A stretch of 64,000 nucleotides of DNA from Flavobacterium sp. (lineage in GTDB: Bacteria > Bacteroidota > Bacteroidia > Flavobacteriales > Flavobacteriaceae): NCBI RefSeq assembly GCF_035195345.1, contig NZ_CP136574.1, positions 2,533,871 through 2,597,870 of the forward strand, in the 5' to 3' direction. This document shows, in pieces, positions 29,696 to 37,861 of this stretch. The translations under genes were made by a program, and so were the position numbers. How positions within the stretch are numbered: the first letter of the stretch is position 1; every line of letters begins with the position of its first letter. Under the pieces are notes generated by a model. The model did not search any database, was not told where the DNA came from, and worked only from the letters and a program-made list of their open reading frames with translations.

Positions 29696-29867
29696 TTTCT
29701 CTCGTTTTACAATTTTTGTGAGGCTTACTTATAATTTGAAAATATGCTCATTTTTTTTCTGTTTATTTGACCATGTCCAACTGTTTTTTAGTTAGATATA
29801 CTCAACTATTGCTGCGTAATAGTTTTAATGAAATCAAATATAATAAAATATTTACAATTTCTAAAAC

Positions 29868-29898
29868 AAAAAAGGCTCACTTTCATGAACCTAATTTT
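29868..29898 (-). terminator. Rho-independent terminator of the iron-uptake operon
   Basis: On the minus strand AGGTTCA/TGAGCCT with a short loop, then T's (plus-strand A run 29865-29873), just beyond the DUF6686 stop at 29900. The rest of the ~200-bp gap is AT-rich without a gene. Confidence 0.75.
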
Positions 29899-29899
29899 T

Positions 29900-30247
29900 T
29901 CAATTCCAAATTATTCCGTTTTTCAAATCGTTATAACCTAACATTTCGTTTATGTTTTCGAAGTTGAGGAGTACGAGCAATTCGTACAATTCCAATCGGG
30001 TAATGAGAATAATGAAATTGCTTTGCAATGTAGGAATAGGGATTTTCTTTTTATAAATCGAGTGTTTGTATTCCTTTTCCCAATAGTCGATATCAATGCG
30101 TTTTAGGTAATTTGCAAACCCAATTAATTCATCTTCGGTAAGGCTAAAGTTGAGGTTGTTGAAGGTTAATTGGTAATTGCCACAACCTTTCAAGAAAATC
30201 AGCATGCCGTTTTGGGTTTGTTTTAAAATGGAATAATTGCAACACAT
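29900..30247 (-). CDS. DUF6686-like cysteine-containing small protein
   Basis: 115 residues beginning MCCNYSILKQTQNGMLIFLKGCGNYQLTFNNLNF. The early cysteines and the CGNYQLTFNNL block followed by LTEDELIGFANYL are characteristic of the Bacteroidota family I recall as DUF6686. No known activity; cysteines could bind metal. The ATG at 30247 is preferred over an in-frame ATG at 30310 because it removes a non-conserved 21-residue tail inside the PepSY gene and lies 4 nt after that gene's stop. Cotranscription with PepSY hints at iron metabolism. Confidence 0.75.
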   Translation of the reverse strand: MCCNYSILKQTQNGMLIFLKGCGNYQLTFNNLNFSLTEDELIGFANYLKRIDIDYWEKEYKHSIYKKKIPIPTLQSNFIILITRLELYELLVLLNFENINEMLGYNDLKNGIIWN

Positions 30248-30251
30248 AGTT

Positions 30252-31424
30252 TTATTTTTTATTTCGTTTTCCCCACCAAATAAAGAATCCGGTAACTGGT
30301 AATGATGCACAAACTAAACTAATAATCAACCCTAAAATCTTGCTCCAAATCCCAAAAATGGCGCCAATGTGAATATCGTAATTTGCAGCAACCGCTTTTT
30401 CACCCAAGTTTTTGTCGTGATGCGAATGTTGATGTAACAATTCTCCTGAATTTTCATCAAAAATCAAACTATGATTCACATGATACGAGTAGGAGAGTTG
30501 CTTCACAAACACATCATAATTCGGATGTTCGTGGTCGTCTAAATGTTCGTAACCAAAATCCAAACTGTATTGAAACGCATCAGGATATAATTCTTCGACT
30601 TTTTTCCCAATTTTATCCAACGTATGCTCGTTTCTTATTTCGATAGGTGCTTTGGTTTGAATGTGCGAAAAATCAGGATACGTTGTGCTTCCGCCCGAAA
30701 ATACGAAGTATAAAATCGCTTGAATGAAGAAAAACGCATAAAACAATCCCGTAAAGGCAACCACAAAAGCTAATGACGACACGTAAAATCCTAAAATGTT
30801 GTGCAAATCGTAGTTTTTGCGTTTCCAACTTTTTACGTTTTTCCATTTAAAAGCAAAACGCTGTTTTCTCGCGTTTTTGTATTTTGGCCACCATAAAATA
30901 ATGCCCGAAATCAGCATGAAAACAAAAATCAATGTTGGAATACCACACACATACGTTCCCCAATCGGTTTTCAGCATAAAACTGAAGTGAATCGATTTGA
31001 TGATATTGAAAAAATCAGTTGTTTCATCATAAACACCGCGAATTTCGCCCGTAAACGGATTTACATAAACCGATTTGTAAACAACATATTCTTTGTAAAA
31101 GTTCCAACCTTCCGGATTTCTTTCGTAGTAATAGAAAATGTAGCTTCGACTTTTATCAATAGGAATAGTTACCCAGTGAATGGGATATTTTTCATTGGTA
31201 AAAGCATCTACTTTTTGCTCTAACACTTTAAGCGAAAGCGGTTTTTTGTTGGCGATATTCGATTCGTGATGATAAATAGCATCTTTTCGAAGGTAATTGG
31301 TGATTTCTTCTTGAAACACATAAATCGCACCCGTAATAGAAATGATAAAAACGATTAAACCCGTCGATAAACCTAACCAGAGATGTAATTTTCTAATGCC
31401 TTTTTTGAAACTTGATTTTTGCAT
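30252..31424 (-). CDS. PepSY-associated transmembrane protein (putative iron-assimilation reductase)
   Basis: 390 residues with four membrane helices: LHLWLGLSTGLIVFIISITGAIYVF at the N-terminus, FVFMLISGIILWWPKYK, VSSLAFVVAFTGLFYAF and the C-terminal LGLIISLVCASLPVTGFFIWWGKR. Histidines near the helix ends (HLWLG, HFSFML, HNILG, HIGAIFG) fit heme coordination, and a large periplasmic PepSY-like region lies between. Such proteins accompany siderophore receptors and are thought to reduce ferric-siderophore iron. ATG at 31424 is the family start; the frame extends 8 codons further. It lies 64 nt after the receptor gene with a terminator between. Confidence 0.85.
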   Translation of the reverse strand: MQKSSFKKGIRKLHLWLGLSTGLIVFIISITGAIYVFQEEITNYLRKDAIYHHESNIANKKPLSLKVLEQKVDAFTNEKYPIHWVTIPIDKSRSYIFYYYERNPEGWNFYKEYVVYKSVYVNPFTGEIRGVYDETTDFFNIIKSIHFSFMLKTDWGTYVCGIPTLIFVFMLISGIILWWPKYKNARKQRFAFKWKNVKSWKRKNYDLHNILGFYVSSLAFVVAFTGLFYAFFFIQAILYFVFSGGSTTYPDFSHIQTKAPIEIRNEHTLDKIGKKVEELYPDAFQYSLDFGYEHLDDHEHPNYDVFVKQLSYSYHVNHSLIFDENSGELLHQHSHHDKNLGEKAVAANYDIHIGAIFGIWSKILGLIISLVCASLPVTGFFIWWGKRNKK

Positions 31425-31435
31425 GTGATTACGAT

Positions 31436-31460
31436 AAAAACTCCCCACCGAAATGAGGAG
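31436..31460 (-). terminator. terminator or attenuator between receptor and PepSY genes
   Basis: Minus-strand CTCCTCA/TGGGGAG stem (one G-U) followed by five T's, located between the receptor stop and the PepSY start, only 12 nt before the latter. It would reduce downstream expression relative to the receptor. Confidence 0.7.
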
Positions 31461-31488
31461 CTTACTTTAAACTAAACAGAAAATAAAC

Positions 31489-33633
31489 TTAAAATTTGTA
31501 TGTAACACCAGCCGTAATGCTTCGTAAACGTTGCGGAGTAACGGTTGACCAACCCGAATAATATTTCTCATTCAACATATTATTCAATTTTAAGGATACG
31601 TTAAACTTGTCGTTGTCATATGATAAAGCCGAATTTAATACAGTGTAATCAGGTAATGCGAAAGTTCCTGTGTTGGCTCTGTTCAAAGTTTTGTATTCGC
31701 TAGCGTAGTTTCCACCAAAACCAATTCCGAAACCTTTCAATTGTCCGTTTGTTACGGTGTAATTTGCCCAAAAATTCACTAACGTTTCTGGACCAGCTTC
31801 TTCAGGACGTAAGCCTAAATAACCGTCGCTAGGAGATTCTTTTGTAACTTCCGTATCATTATGACTAAAACCAGTAATAACGTTTAATCCTTTAATTGGA
31901 TTGGCAACGATACTTACTTCAACACCTTTGCTTTCTACTTCACCACCTTGAATCGAGTTGTTGATGTTGTATGGATCCGTTATTACGCGGTCTTTCACAC
32001 GGATGTCATAATAACTTACCGATGCCGAAATAATATCTTTGTACAAACTTGTTTTTAAACCTACTTCAAACTGATTCGCTTGTTCTGGATCAAATTCTTT
32101 GGTTCTTGGATTGCTTCCGTCTAAATCGGCAACAGTTGTTGGAGCAACGTTTTGGAAACCATTCATGTAATTTCCAAAAACAGAAACTTTGTTTTCAACG
32201 ATTTGATACACCGCTCCAAATTTTGGAGATAAAGCTACTTGACCTTCTGTTTCAACACCATCATATTGTGAAGTTTTTCCGTCGAAATAATCTAAGCGTA
32301 AACTTGCCATCACAGATAATTTATTGGTAACATTTAAAACGTCAGAAACGTAAGCACTCATGATTTCTTGATTGGCTTCGGTATTTCCAGCAAAGCTTCC
32401 CGTTAGAAGAGCGTCAGTTCCTGCTTGCGTTAAAATTCCAGTATCGGTGCCATTAACTAAAGAAACCGTACCATTAGTAACCCAACCAGAACCATTATTA
32501 ATCAATCTCGAATTGTAATAATCCAATCCTGCAACCAAACGGTTTCTCATGTTTCCGATTTTGAAATCACCAATGAAATTTTGTTGGATATCGGTAGTAT
32601 AGAATGTTCCATCTGCTTTTGAAATATAACGTGTGAATTCATCACCATTTGCCGAATCCCATAAATATTGATAGTATCCATTTGTTTTAGTTGAACTTTT
32701 AGATAAAACCGTTTGCGAAGTCCAATAGTTTGATAGTTTATACAATGCTTGCATTTGCATATTGAATGAATTGTTGTTCATGGTTAAATCATTCGAAGTA
32801 AAAGATCTTTTGTAGTTTCTGTCAAATAATTCCATTGAATCAAATGAAAGAGGAGCGTAACGACTCAAGAAAATCATGCTCGATTTTGCTGATGTATTTT
32901 TATAAAATTCGGTATTTACTAAGAAAGTCAATTTGTCGTTTACTTCATATTTTATAGAAGGCGCTAAAAAGAAGGTATTCGAAAATCCAGCATCTTGAAA
33001 CGATTCTTCTGTGGTGTAAGCGGAATTAATTCGAACAGCGGCTTTCTCATTAAGAGGAAGGTTTACATCTGCGGTAACGCGATTGCTACCATACGTTCCG
33101 TTGTTGTAACTGATTTCACCACCAAACATTTGATGCGGTTTTTTAGTCACCACATTAATTAATCCACCATACGAAATAACGCTACTTCCAAACAATGTTC
33201 CAGATGGCCCTTTGATGACTTCAATGTTGTCGATGTTAATTGGGTCGATTGTTGTGTTAGTTAAGGATGGTAAACCGTTTGTCATCGTTGGTTGAACCGA
33301 AAAACCTCGCATGGAGTAATATTCAGCACCATCGCCATTACGACCAGTAGATTCCCAAAGTCTAGTTACACCAGTTGCGTTTTTAAGTGCATCGTTAAAA
33401 TTCGTAACCACTTGTTCCTTCAAAAGGTTAGCTGGAATGGAATTGTACACTTGCGGATTTTCGATATCCTTTAAAGGCATTTTAGAAACAGTTGTACTGC
33501 TTTCTTTTTTGTACTTGTTTTCTCTCGTGCCTTCAACGGTAACTTCTTTTAAAACTTTTGTTGAATCCGCTTTTTCTTGACTAAAACCTAGTAGCGATGA
33601 CAACAAAAGTGTTGTTAATACTATTTTATTCAT
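31489..33633 (-). CDS. TonB-dependent siderophore receptor
   Basis: 714 residues: signal peptide MNKIVLTTLLLSSLLGFSQE, plug domain with the siderophore-receptor signatures YYSMRGFSV, IDNIEVIKGPSGTLFGSS and GGLINVVTKKP, then a 22-strand-type barrel ending in aromatic ...GVTYKF. It lacks the N-terminal CarboxypepD-like domain seen in SusC-type receptors. It imports ferric-siderophore across the outer membrane using TonB energy. It is followed by PepSY and DUF6686 genes and preceded by a promoter bracketed by two palindromes, consistent with iron control. Ligand unknown. Confidence 0.93.
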   Translation of the reverse strand: MNKIVLTTLLLSSLLGFSQEKADSTKVLKEVTVEGTRENKYKKESSTTVSKMPLKDIENPQVYNSIPANLLKEQVVTNFNDALKNATGVTRLWESTGRNGDGAEYYSMRGFSVQPTMTNGLPSLTNTTIDPINIDNIEVIKGPSGTLFGSSVISYGGLINVVTKKPHQMFGGEISYNNGTYGSNRVTADVNLPLNEKAAVRINSAYTTEESFQDAGFSNTFFLAPSIKYEVNDKLTFLVNTEFYKNTSAKSSMIFLSRYAPLSFDSMELFDRNYKRSFTSNDLTMNNNSFNMQMQALYKLSNYWTSQTVLSKSSTKTNGYYQYLWDSANGDEFTRYISKADGTFYTTDIQQNFIGDFKIGNMRNRLVAGLDYYNSRLINNGSGWVTNGTVSLVNGTDTGILTQAGTDALLTGSFAGNTEANQEIMSAYVSDVLNVTNKLSVMASLRLDYFDGKTSQYDGVETEGQVALSPKFGAVYQIVENKVSVFGNYMNGFQNVAPTTVADLDGSNPRTKEFDPEQANQFEVGLKTSLYKDIISASVSYYDIRVKDRVITDPYNINNSIQGGEVESKGVEVSIVANPIKGLNVITGFSHNDTEVTKESPSDGYLGLRPEEAGPETLVNFWANYTVTNGQLKGFGIGFGGNYASEYKTLNRANTGTFALPDYTVLNSALSYDNDKFNVSLKLNNMLNEKYYSGWSTVTPQRLRSITAGVTYKF

Positions 33634-33635
33634 TT

Positions 33636-33658
33636 TTATTTAGATTTAATTAAAATAA
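33636..33658 (-). promoter_or_regulatory. operator-like palindrome, promoter-proximal copy
   Basis: 23-bp sequence TTATTTAGATTTAATTAAAA followed by TAA on the plus strand. It agrees with the copy at 33697 at 20 of 23 positions. It covers the predicted transcription start, between -7 and the ATG. Fur-like binding is inferred. Confidence 0.55.
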
Positions 33659-33663
33659 CTTCG

Positions 33664-33695
33664 CAAAAATATTAAGTCGAAATGAAACTACAAAA
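33664..33695 (-). promoter_or_regulatory. Bacteroidota promoter for the siderophore receptor
   Basis: On the minus strand, -33 TTTTG (33691-33695) and -7 TATTTTTG (33664-33671) with a 19-nt spacer, close to the ideal geometry. Confidence 0.7.
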
Positions 33696-33696
33696 T

Positions 33697-33719
33697 TTAT
33701 TTAGACTTATTTTAAATAA
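33697..33719 (-). promoter_or_regulatory. operator-like palindrome, distal copy
   Basis: 23-bp near-palindrome with perfect arms TTATTTA/TAAATAA directly upstream of -33. Its centre is 61 bp from the second copy, about six helical turns. Confidence 0.55.
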
Positions 33720-33802
33720 TATTTATAAGGAATTGATTTTCAGGTAAAAAGTTTTATTCCGAAGTTTCAGAACTTAAATTTTTAAACTTTAAACTAAAAT
33801 TG

Positions 33803-33810
33803 TAACTTTG
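33803..33810 (+). promoter_or_regulatory. putative -7 promoter element (TAACTTTG) for prfA
   Basis: TAACTTTG 22 nt before the prfA ATG; no clear -33 TTG. Confidence 0.5.
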
Positions 33811-33832
33811 CACTCCAAAATAAATAACAGTT

Positions 33833-34906
33833 ATGTTAGATAGATTACAATATGTTAAACAACGTTTCGACGAAATATCAGATTTGATTATTCAGCCTGA
33901 TGTGATTGCCGATCAAAAGCGTTATGTACAATTAAACAAAGAATACAAAGACCTAAAAGGTTTGGTTGAAAAGCGTGAAGAATATATAACTCTTGACGGA
34001 AATATAAAAGAAGCAAACGAAATTATAGCGGATGGTTCTGATGCTGAAATGGTTGAAATGGCCAAAATGCAGTTAGACGAAGCGAAAGATCGTTTGCCTC
34101 AATTGGAGGAAGAAATCAAATTTATGTTGATTCCTAAAGATCCAGAAGATGCGAAAAACGTTATGGTGGAAATTCGTGCTGGAACGGGTGGGGATGAAGC
34201 GTCTATTTTTGCAGGTGATTTATTCCGTATGTACACTAAATATTGTGAAGCAAGAGGTTGGAGAACTTCTGTGGTAGATATTAGTGAAGGAACTTCAGGT
34301 GGTTTTAAAGAGGTAATTTTTGAAGTTACTGGTGAAGATGTTTACGGAACTTTAAAATTTGAAGCAGGCGTACACCGTGTTCAACGTGTACCTCAAACAG
34401 AAACACAAGGACGTGTGCACACTTCGGCTGCAACGGTAATGGTTTTACCAGAAGCAGAAGAATTTGATGTTCAAATTGATATGAATGATGTTCGTGTAGA
34501 CTTTTTCTGTTCGTCTGGTCCTGGTGGTCAGTCGGTAAATACGACGAAGTCTGCGGTTCGTTTAACGCACATTCCAACAGGATTGGTAGCGCAATGTCAG
34601 GATCAAAAATCGCAACATAAAAATAAAGACAAAGCATTGGATGTACTGCGTTCTCGTTTATACGAAAAAGAATTAGCCATCAAACAAGCGGAAGATGCAA
34701 CAAAACGTTCTTCGCAAGTAAGTTCAGGTGACCGTTCAGCAAAAATTAGAACGTATAACTATTCTCAAGGTCGTGTAACCGATCATAGAATTGGTTTAGA
34801 CGTTTTTGATATGGATGGAGTGATGAACGGAAAAATTCAAAAATTTGTTGACGAACTTCAGTTGGTTAACAACATGGAGAAATTGAAAGAAAACGAAGTG
34901 TTCTAA
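33833..34906 (+). CDS. prfA: peptide chain release factor 1
   Basis: 357 residues. The ester-hydrolysing GGQ motif is at 231-233 ([12 protein letters not shown]), and the stop-codon reading P-x-T tripeptide is PQT at 187-189, followed by [13 protein letters not shown], which identifies RF1 (UAA/UAG) rather than RF2 (SPF). The middle residue is Q instead of the A/V of E. coli or Thermus, which I recall as normal in Bacteroidota. It is monocistronic with promoter and terminator. Ends ...LKENEVF. Confidence 0.97.
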   Translation: MLDRLQYVKQRFDEISDLIIQPDVIADQKRYVQLNKEYKDLKGLVEKREEYITLDGNIKEANEIIADGSDAEMVEMAKMQLDEAKDRLPQLEEEIKFMLIPKDPEDAKNVMVEIRAGTGGDEASIFAGDLFRMYTKYCEARGWRTSVVDISEGTSGGFKEVIFEVTGEDVYGTLKFEAGVHRVQRVPQTETQGRVHTSAATVMVLPEAEEFDVQIDMNDVRVDFFCSSGPGGQSVNTTKSAVRLTHIPTGLVAQCQDQKSQHKNKDKALDVLRSRLYEKELAIKQAEDATKRSSQVSSGDRSAKIRTYNYSQGRVTDHRIGLDVFDMDGVMNGKIQKFVDELQLVNNMEKLKENEVF

Positions 34907-34930
34907 ATTAGGAACTTAATTTATACAAAA

Positions 34931-34967
34931 GATGCCAAGCTAAATAAATAGTTTGGCATCTTTTTTT
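34931..34967 (+). terminator. Rho-independent terminator after prfA
   Basis: Stem GATGCCAA/TTGGCATC with T7, 24 nt after the stop. The convergent lipoprotein gene ends at 34982. Confidence 0.88.
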
Positions 34968-34981
34968 GAATCAATTACTAC

Positions 34982-35635
34982 CTATTCTTTAGCTTCTGAA
35001 TTTTCTTCAGATTTTGAACTTATTCTATTTATTTTTAACATCGGAGCAAATTTGAATTTGATTGATGCAATTTTCATGTTATCTGAACTTGATAAACCTT
35101 CATTTTCTACCGTATTTTTTCTGGTATCTAATGCTTCATAATACAATTTAATTTCATCCCAATCTTCTCTTGAGTACACATCTTTGTTTTTTTCTACTGT
35201 AGTTGTAAAATTTTCATAGACTCTTAAAATATTGTTTTTATTAACCCAACTAAATGCCATATCGTCTCCAATATCTTCACTGCCAAATAACGCTGTTCTT
35301 ACCACCGATTTTGTGCTTTTTTTAGGTTGTTGAGCTAAATAACTAGCTTTATACAATTCATATTTGTCGCTAGAAACTATAATTTTACCTTTTAGTTCTT
35401 CGCGGTTTTCAAGTTCTAATAATGCGTTTTCGGCTACTAATTTTCTTTTTTGGTGATCATTTTCAATACTATCCCAATTTGTTTTTAAATCAATAACAGC
35501 AACATTATTTAGTGAATCTACGAACATTTCATAGGCAACAATTTCTTTTTCTGCATTAGTTTGCTTTTCATTCTTACATGAAATTAAAGCAGCTCCAGTT
35601 GCAAGGGTAATAAGTAAAATTTTAAATTTTTTCAT
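34982..35635 (-). CDS. hypothetical lipoprotein, last gene of the YtxH/holin-like operon
   Basis: 217 residues with signal and lipobox ...ATGAALISCKNEKQ (Cys at about 20). The mature chain is highly charged and helical, with EIVAYEMFVDSLNNVAV, NWDSIENDHQKRKLV and repeated DW/YE segments; no named domain was recognised. It is 10 nt downstream of the 109-residue gene and the fifth gene of a minus-strand operon. A role in envelope stress is inferred only from the neighbours. Confidence 0.75.
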   Translation of the reverse strand: MKKFKILLITLATGAALISCKNEKQTNAEKEIVAYEMFVDSLNNVAVIDLKTNWDSIENDHQKRKLVAENALLELENREELKGKIIVSSDKYELYKASYLAQQPKKSTKSVVRTALFGSEDIGDDMAFSWVNKNNILRVYENFTTTVEKNKDVYSREDWDEIKLYYEALDTRKNTVENEGLSSSDNMKIASIKFKFAPMLKINRISSKSEENSEAKE

Positions 35636-35645
35636 TTTTGAGTAT

Positions 35646-35975
35646 TTATTTGTTAGAAATTTTTGAAATTAATTGAGTTACCGCAAACTGAACGCCATAA
35701 CCTAGAATTTGTTTGAATGGATTTTTGGATGTGCCAACTACCAATCTTTTAGTTAGATAACCACCTAAAACGCTGGCAATGTTAGTATATAAATTGTCCT
35801 TGTTAGTAGCGGTTTTATAAAATTCGCTAATACCTTGATTAACAATATTGGAAACGGTAAAAGAATTATGAACTATGAAATATTGTTCTTTTAATTCCAT
35901 GAATTCCTTAGTTCGTTTTGTTTTTAAAGTAGCAATTTTAGCATCGAGAATATCGGTTTGTTTAAGCGCTTTCAT
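35646..35975 (-). CDS. hypothetical protein with C-terminal hydrophobic segment
   Basis: 109 residues: a charged N-terminal helix (AKIATLKTKRTKEFMELKEQY) followed by a glycine-containing, weakly hydrophobic C-terminus (NIASVLGGYLTKRLVVG...LGYGVQFAVTQLISK). It looks like a small membrane-associated protein. Spacing of 2 nt from the holin-family gene and 10 nt to the lipoprotein gene supports operon membership. No family recognised with confidence. Confidence 0.72.
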   Translation of the reverse strand: MKALKQTDILDAKIATLKTKRTKEFMELKEQYFIVHNSFTVSNIVNQGISEFYKTATNKDNLYTNIASVLGGYLTKRLVVGTSKNPFKQILGYGVQFAVTQLISKISNK

Positions 35976-35977
35976 CC

Positions 35978-36361
35978 CTATATATTGTTTGTATTACTTT
36001 CATTTTCAGCGATAATCTTATCTTTTAACAGCTTTGAAACAATTAAATTATCGATTGGAATTTTAATTAACGTTTTTCTAAAAACAAAAACGATTAGGGC
36101 AACTATAAAATAAAATCCAGAAATAAGGAAAAATCCCATAGCATAATCATTTAAGAGTTTACCAATTAAAAGACTGATTCCTATGTTAATAAACAATATA
36201 AACATAGCCACTATGATTACCATAGAAGTTATTACAGCTAAAGATGATATTACATCTGATGTTTTATCAATTGTGTTTAATTGTAATAATTCAAAACTAG
36301 TTTTGGTATATTTTTCTGCTTTATTATAAAGTAGTTCAATATCAGTGGCTATGTTTTCCAT
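35978..36361 (-). CDS. phage-holin-superfamily membrane protein (Phage_holin_3_6-like)
   Basis: 127 residues with two long hydrophobic helices (VISSLAVITSMVIIVAMFILFINIGISLLIG and GFFLISGFYFIVALIVFVF) separated by a short turn, and charged ends. This is the topology of the YqjE/Phage_holin_3_6 family, which is usually chromosomal and stress-associated rather than viral. No lysis gene is nearby. Second or third gene of the stress-like operon, 7 nt after the YtxH gene. Confidence 0.8.
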   Translation of the reverse strand: MENIATDIELLYNKAEKYTKTSFELLQLNTIDKTSDVISSLAVITSMVIIVAMFILFINIGISLLIGKLLNDYAMGFFLISGFYFIVALIVFVFRKTLIKIPIDNLIVSKLLKDKIIAENESNTNNI

Positions 36362-36368
36362 TGCTTTT

Positions 36369-36638
36369 TTATCTTGTAATTTCGTTACTCATTCGTTCTA
36401 ATTTCGATTTTCCTTCTTCAATAACTTCTTCTGCGTTGGAAGTAAAATTGGAATATTGATCTTCCACCGAAGCAATAAAGTCAGTAAAACTTCCTTTTAA
36501 ATTATCTTTTAAATCGGTTCCTTTCTGTGCAATTTTTCTTCTTGTATTGCTACCTTTATCTGGTGCAAATAAAACACCCAATATTGCACCAATTGCTAAT
36601 CCACTTAACACTCCTATAACCACGTCTGTATTTTTCAT
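36369..36638 (-). CDS. YtxH-domain protein
   Basis: 89 residues. N-terminal glycine-rich helix VVIGVLSGLAIGAILGVLFAPDKGSNTRRKI is the YtxH signature, with APDKGS/TR the conserved motif; the rest is an amphipathic helical tail. YtxH proteins are general-stress proteins in Firmicutes and common in Bacteroidota, anchored to the membrane by the glycine-zipper helix. Preceded by the 50-residue membrane protein and followed by the holin-family gene. Confidence 0.87.
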   Translation of the reverse strand: MKNTDVVIGVLSGLAIGAILGVLFAPDKGSNTRRKIAQKGTDLKDNLKGSFTDFIASVEDQYSNFTSNAEEVIEEGKSKLERMSNEITR

Positions 36639-36657
36639 CGTATTATTTTTTAATGAT

Positions 36658-36810
36658 TTATATTTCTCTCCCTTTGATTAATCTAAATAATATTGCAATT
36701 ATTGCGATTACTAATAAAATGTGGATAATATTACCCGCACTGTAAACAAAAAAACCTAATGCCCAAAGAATAACAAGCACAACTGCCACGGTGTATAATA
36801 AATTTGACAT
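36658..36810 (-). CDS. lmo0937-family small membrane protein (50 aa)
   Basis: Translated directly from the minus strand: MSNLLYTVAVVLVILWALGF, then FVYSAGNIIHILLVIAIIAI, then LFRLIKGREI and a TAA stop. Two membrane helices and the W-A-L-GF-x-G/S-A-G-x-IIH-x-LL pattern are those of the lmo0937/DUF5670 family, typically under 60 residues and found in stress operons. It is the first gene of the five-gene minus-strand operon, 19 nt before YtxH. ATG at 36810. Easily overlooked because of its size. Confidence 0.85.
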   Translation of the reverse strand: MSNLLYTVAVVLVILWALGFFVYSAGNIIHILLVIAIIAILFRLIKGREI

Positions 36811-36961
36811 ATCTTTATATTTTAAAGGTTACAATTTGATGGGATACGTATTAAATCCCTTCTTTTTTACTTAAACAAAGGTGTAACTTATTGAATACAT
36901 TTGTGTTACATAGCAAATCTTAAATGTTATATATTTCCCACTTTTATTGAAATATTGTTAC

Positions 36962-36992
36962 TTTGAGTTTCCAAAACTTTGAGTTAACTTTG
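36962..36992 (+). promoter_or_regulatory. putative promoter for pyrF
   Basis: -33 TTTG at 36962-36965 and -7 TAACTTTG at 36985-36992 with a 19-nt spacer; the start codon is 31 nt downstream. Confidence 0.65.
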
Positions 36993-37023
36993 CCAAACTA
37001 CTAACACTAAACATCACACCGTT

Positions 37024-37836
37024 TTGACAACACAACAACTTCAAGACCAAATTCAAGCTAAAAAATCATTTCTTTGTATTGGTTTGGATGTTGATTTGAA
37101 TAAAATCCCAGAGCATTTATTACAAACCGAAGATCCAATTTTTGAATTCAATAAAGCAATTATCGATGCTACGCATGATTTGTGTGTTTCTTATAAACCC
37201 AATATAGCATTTTATGAAGCTTACGGTATAAAAGGTTGGCAATCATTAGAAAAAACAATCAAGTACATCAACTCCAACTATCCAGAAATTTTCACCATTG
37301 CCGATGCTAAACGAGGTGATATTGGTAACACATCGTCTATGTATGCCAGAGCTTTTTTCAATGATTTGGATTTTGATTCGGTAACCGTGGCGCCTTATAT
37401 GGGAAAGGACTCGGTTGAACCTTTTTTAGCATTTGAAGATAAGCATACAATCATGCTTGCCTTAACATCCAATGAAGGCGCTTTTGATTTTCAAACGCAA
37501 AATGTAGAGGGAAAAGAATTGTACAAAGTTGTTTTGGAAACTTCAAAATCTTGGAAAAACGCACATAATTTAATGTATGTAGTTGGCGCAACAAAAGCCG
37601 AATATTTCACTGAAATTAGAAAAATAGTTCCTGATAGTTTCTTACTGGTTCCGGGTGTTGGCGCTCAGGGGGGAAGTTTAGCTGAGGTTTGTAAATACGG
37701 AATGAGTAAAAACGTAGGTTTGTTAATCAATTCTTCAAGAGGAATTATTTATGCTTCCAACGGAACAGATTTCGCAGCAAAGGCTAGGGAAGAAGTTTTG
37801 AAATTGCAATTAGAAATGCAATCTATTTTAGGGTAA
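37024..37836 (+). CDS. pyrF: orotidine-5'-phosphate decarboxylase (type 2)
   Basis: 270 residues, the longer type-2 form. [14 protein letters not shown] opens the TIM barrel; the catalytic [12 protein letters not shown] contains Asp94/Lys96 of the charge network; [11 protein letters not shown] and VPGVGAQGG bind the phosphate. It makes UMP in the last step of pyrimidine synthesis. The start is TTG at 37024 ([16 protein letters not shown]), because no ATG lies between the promoter and the conserved N-terminus. First gene of a pyrF-BtuF-like-hydrolase operon (25-nt gap). Confidence 0.94.
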   Translation: MTTQQLQDQIQAKKSFLCIGLDVDLNKIPEHLLQTEDPIFEFNKAIIDATHDLCVSYKPNIAFYEAYGIKGWQSLEKTIKYINSNYPEIFTIADAKRGDIGNTSSMYARAFFNDLDFDSVTVAPYMGKDSVEPFLAFEDKHTIMLALTSNEGAFDFQTQNVEGKELYKVVLETSKSWKNAHNLMYVVGATKAEYFTEIRKIVPDSFLLVPGVGAQGGSLAEVCKYGMSKNVGLLINSSRGIIYASNGTDFAAKAREEVLKLQLEMQSILG

Positions 37837-37861
37837 ATATTGAATATTTACTATTGAAATC

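Noticed and set aside
35978..36361. Holin-superfamily gene as a prophage marker
   Set aside because: It has no lysis, capsid or integrase neighbours and belongs to a chromosomal family found with YtxH genes.
36882..36910. TGTAAC-N17-GTTACA inverted repeat before the stress-like operon
   Set aside because: Arms of only six bases in AT-rich DNA; could be chance, so not listed as an operator.
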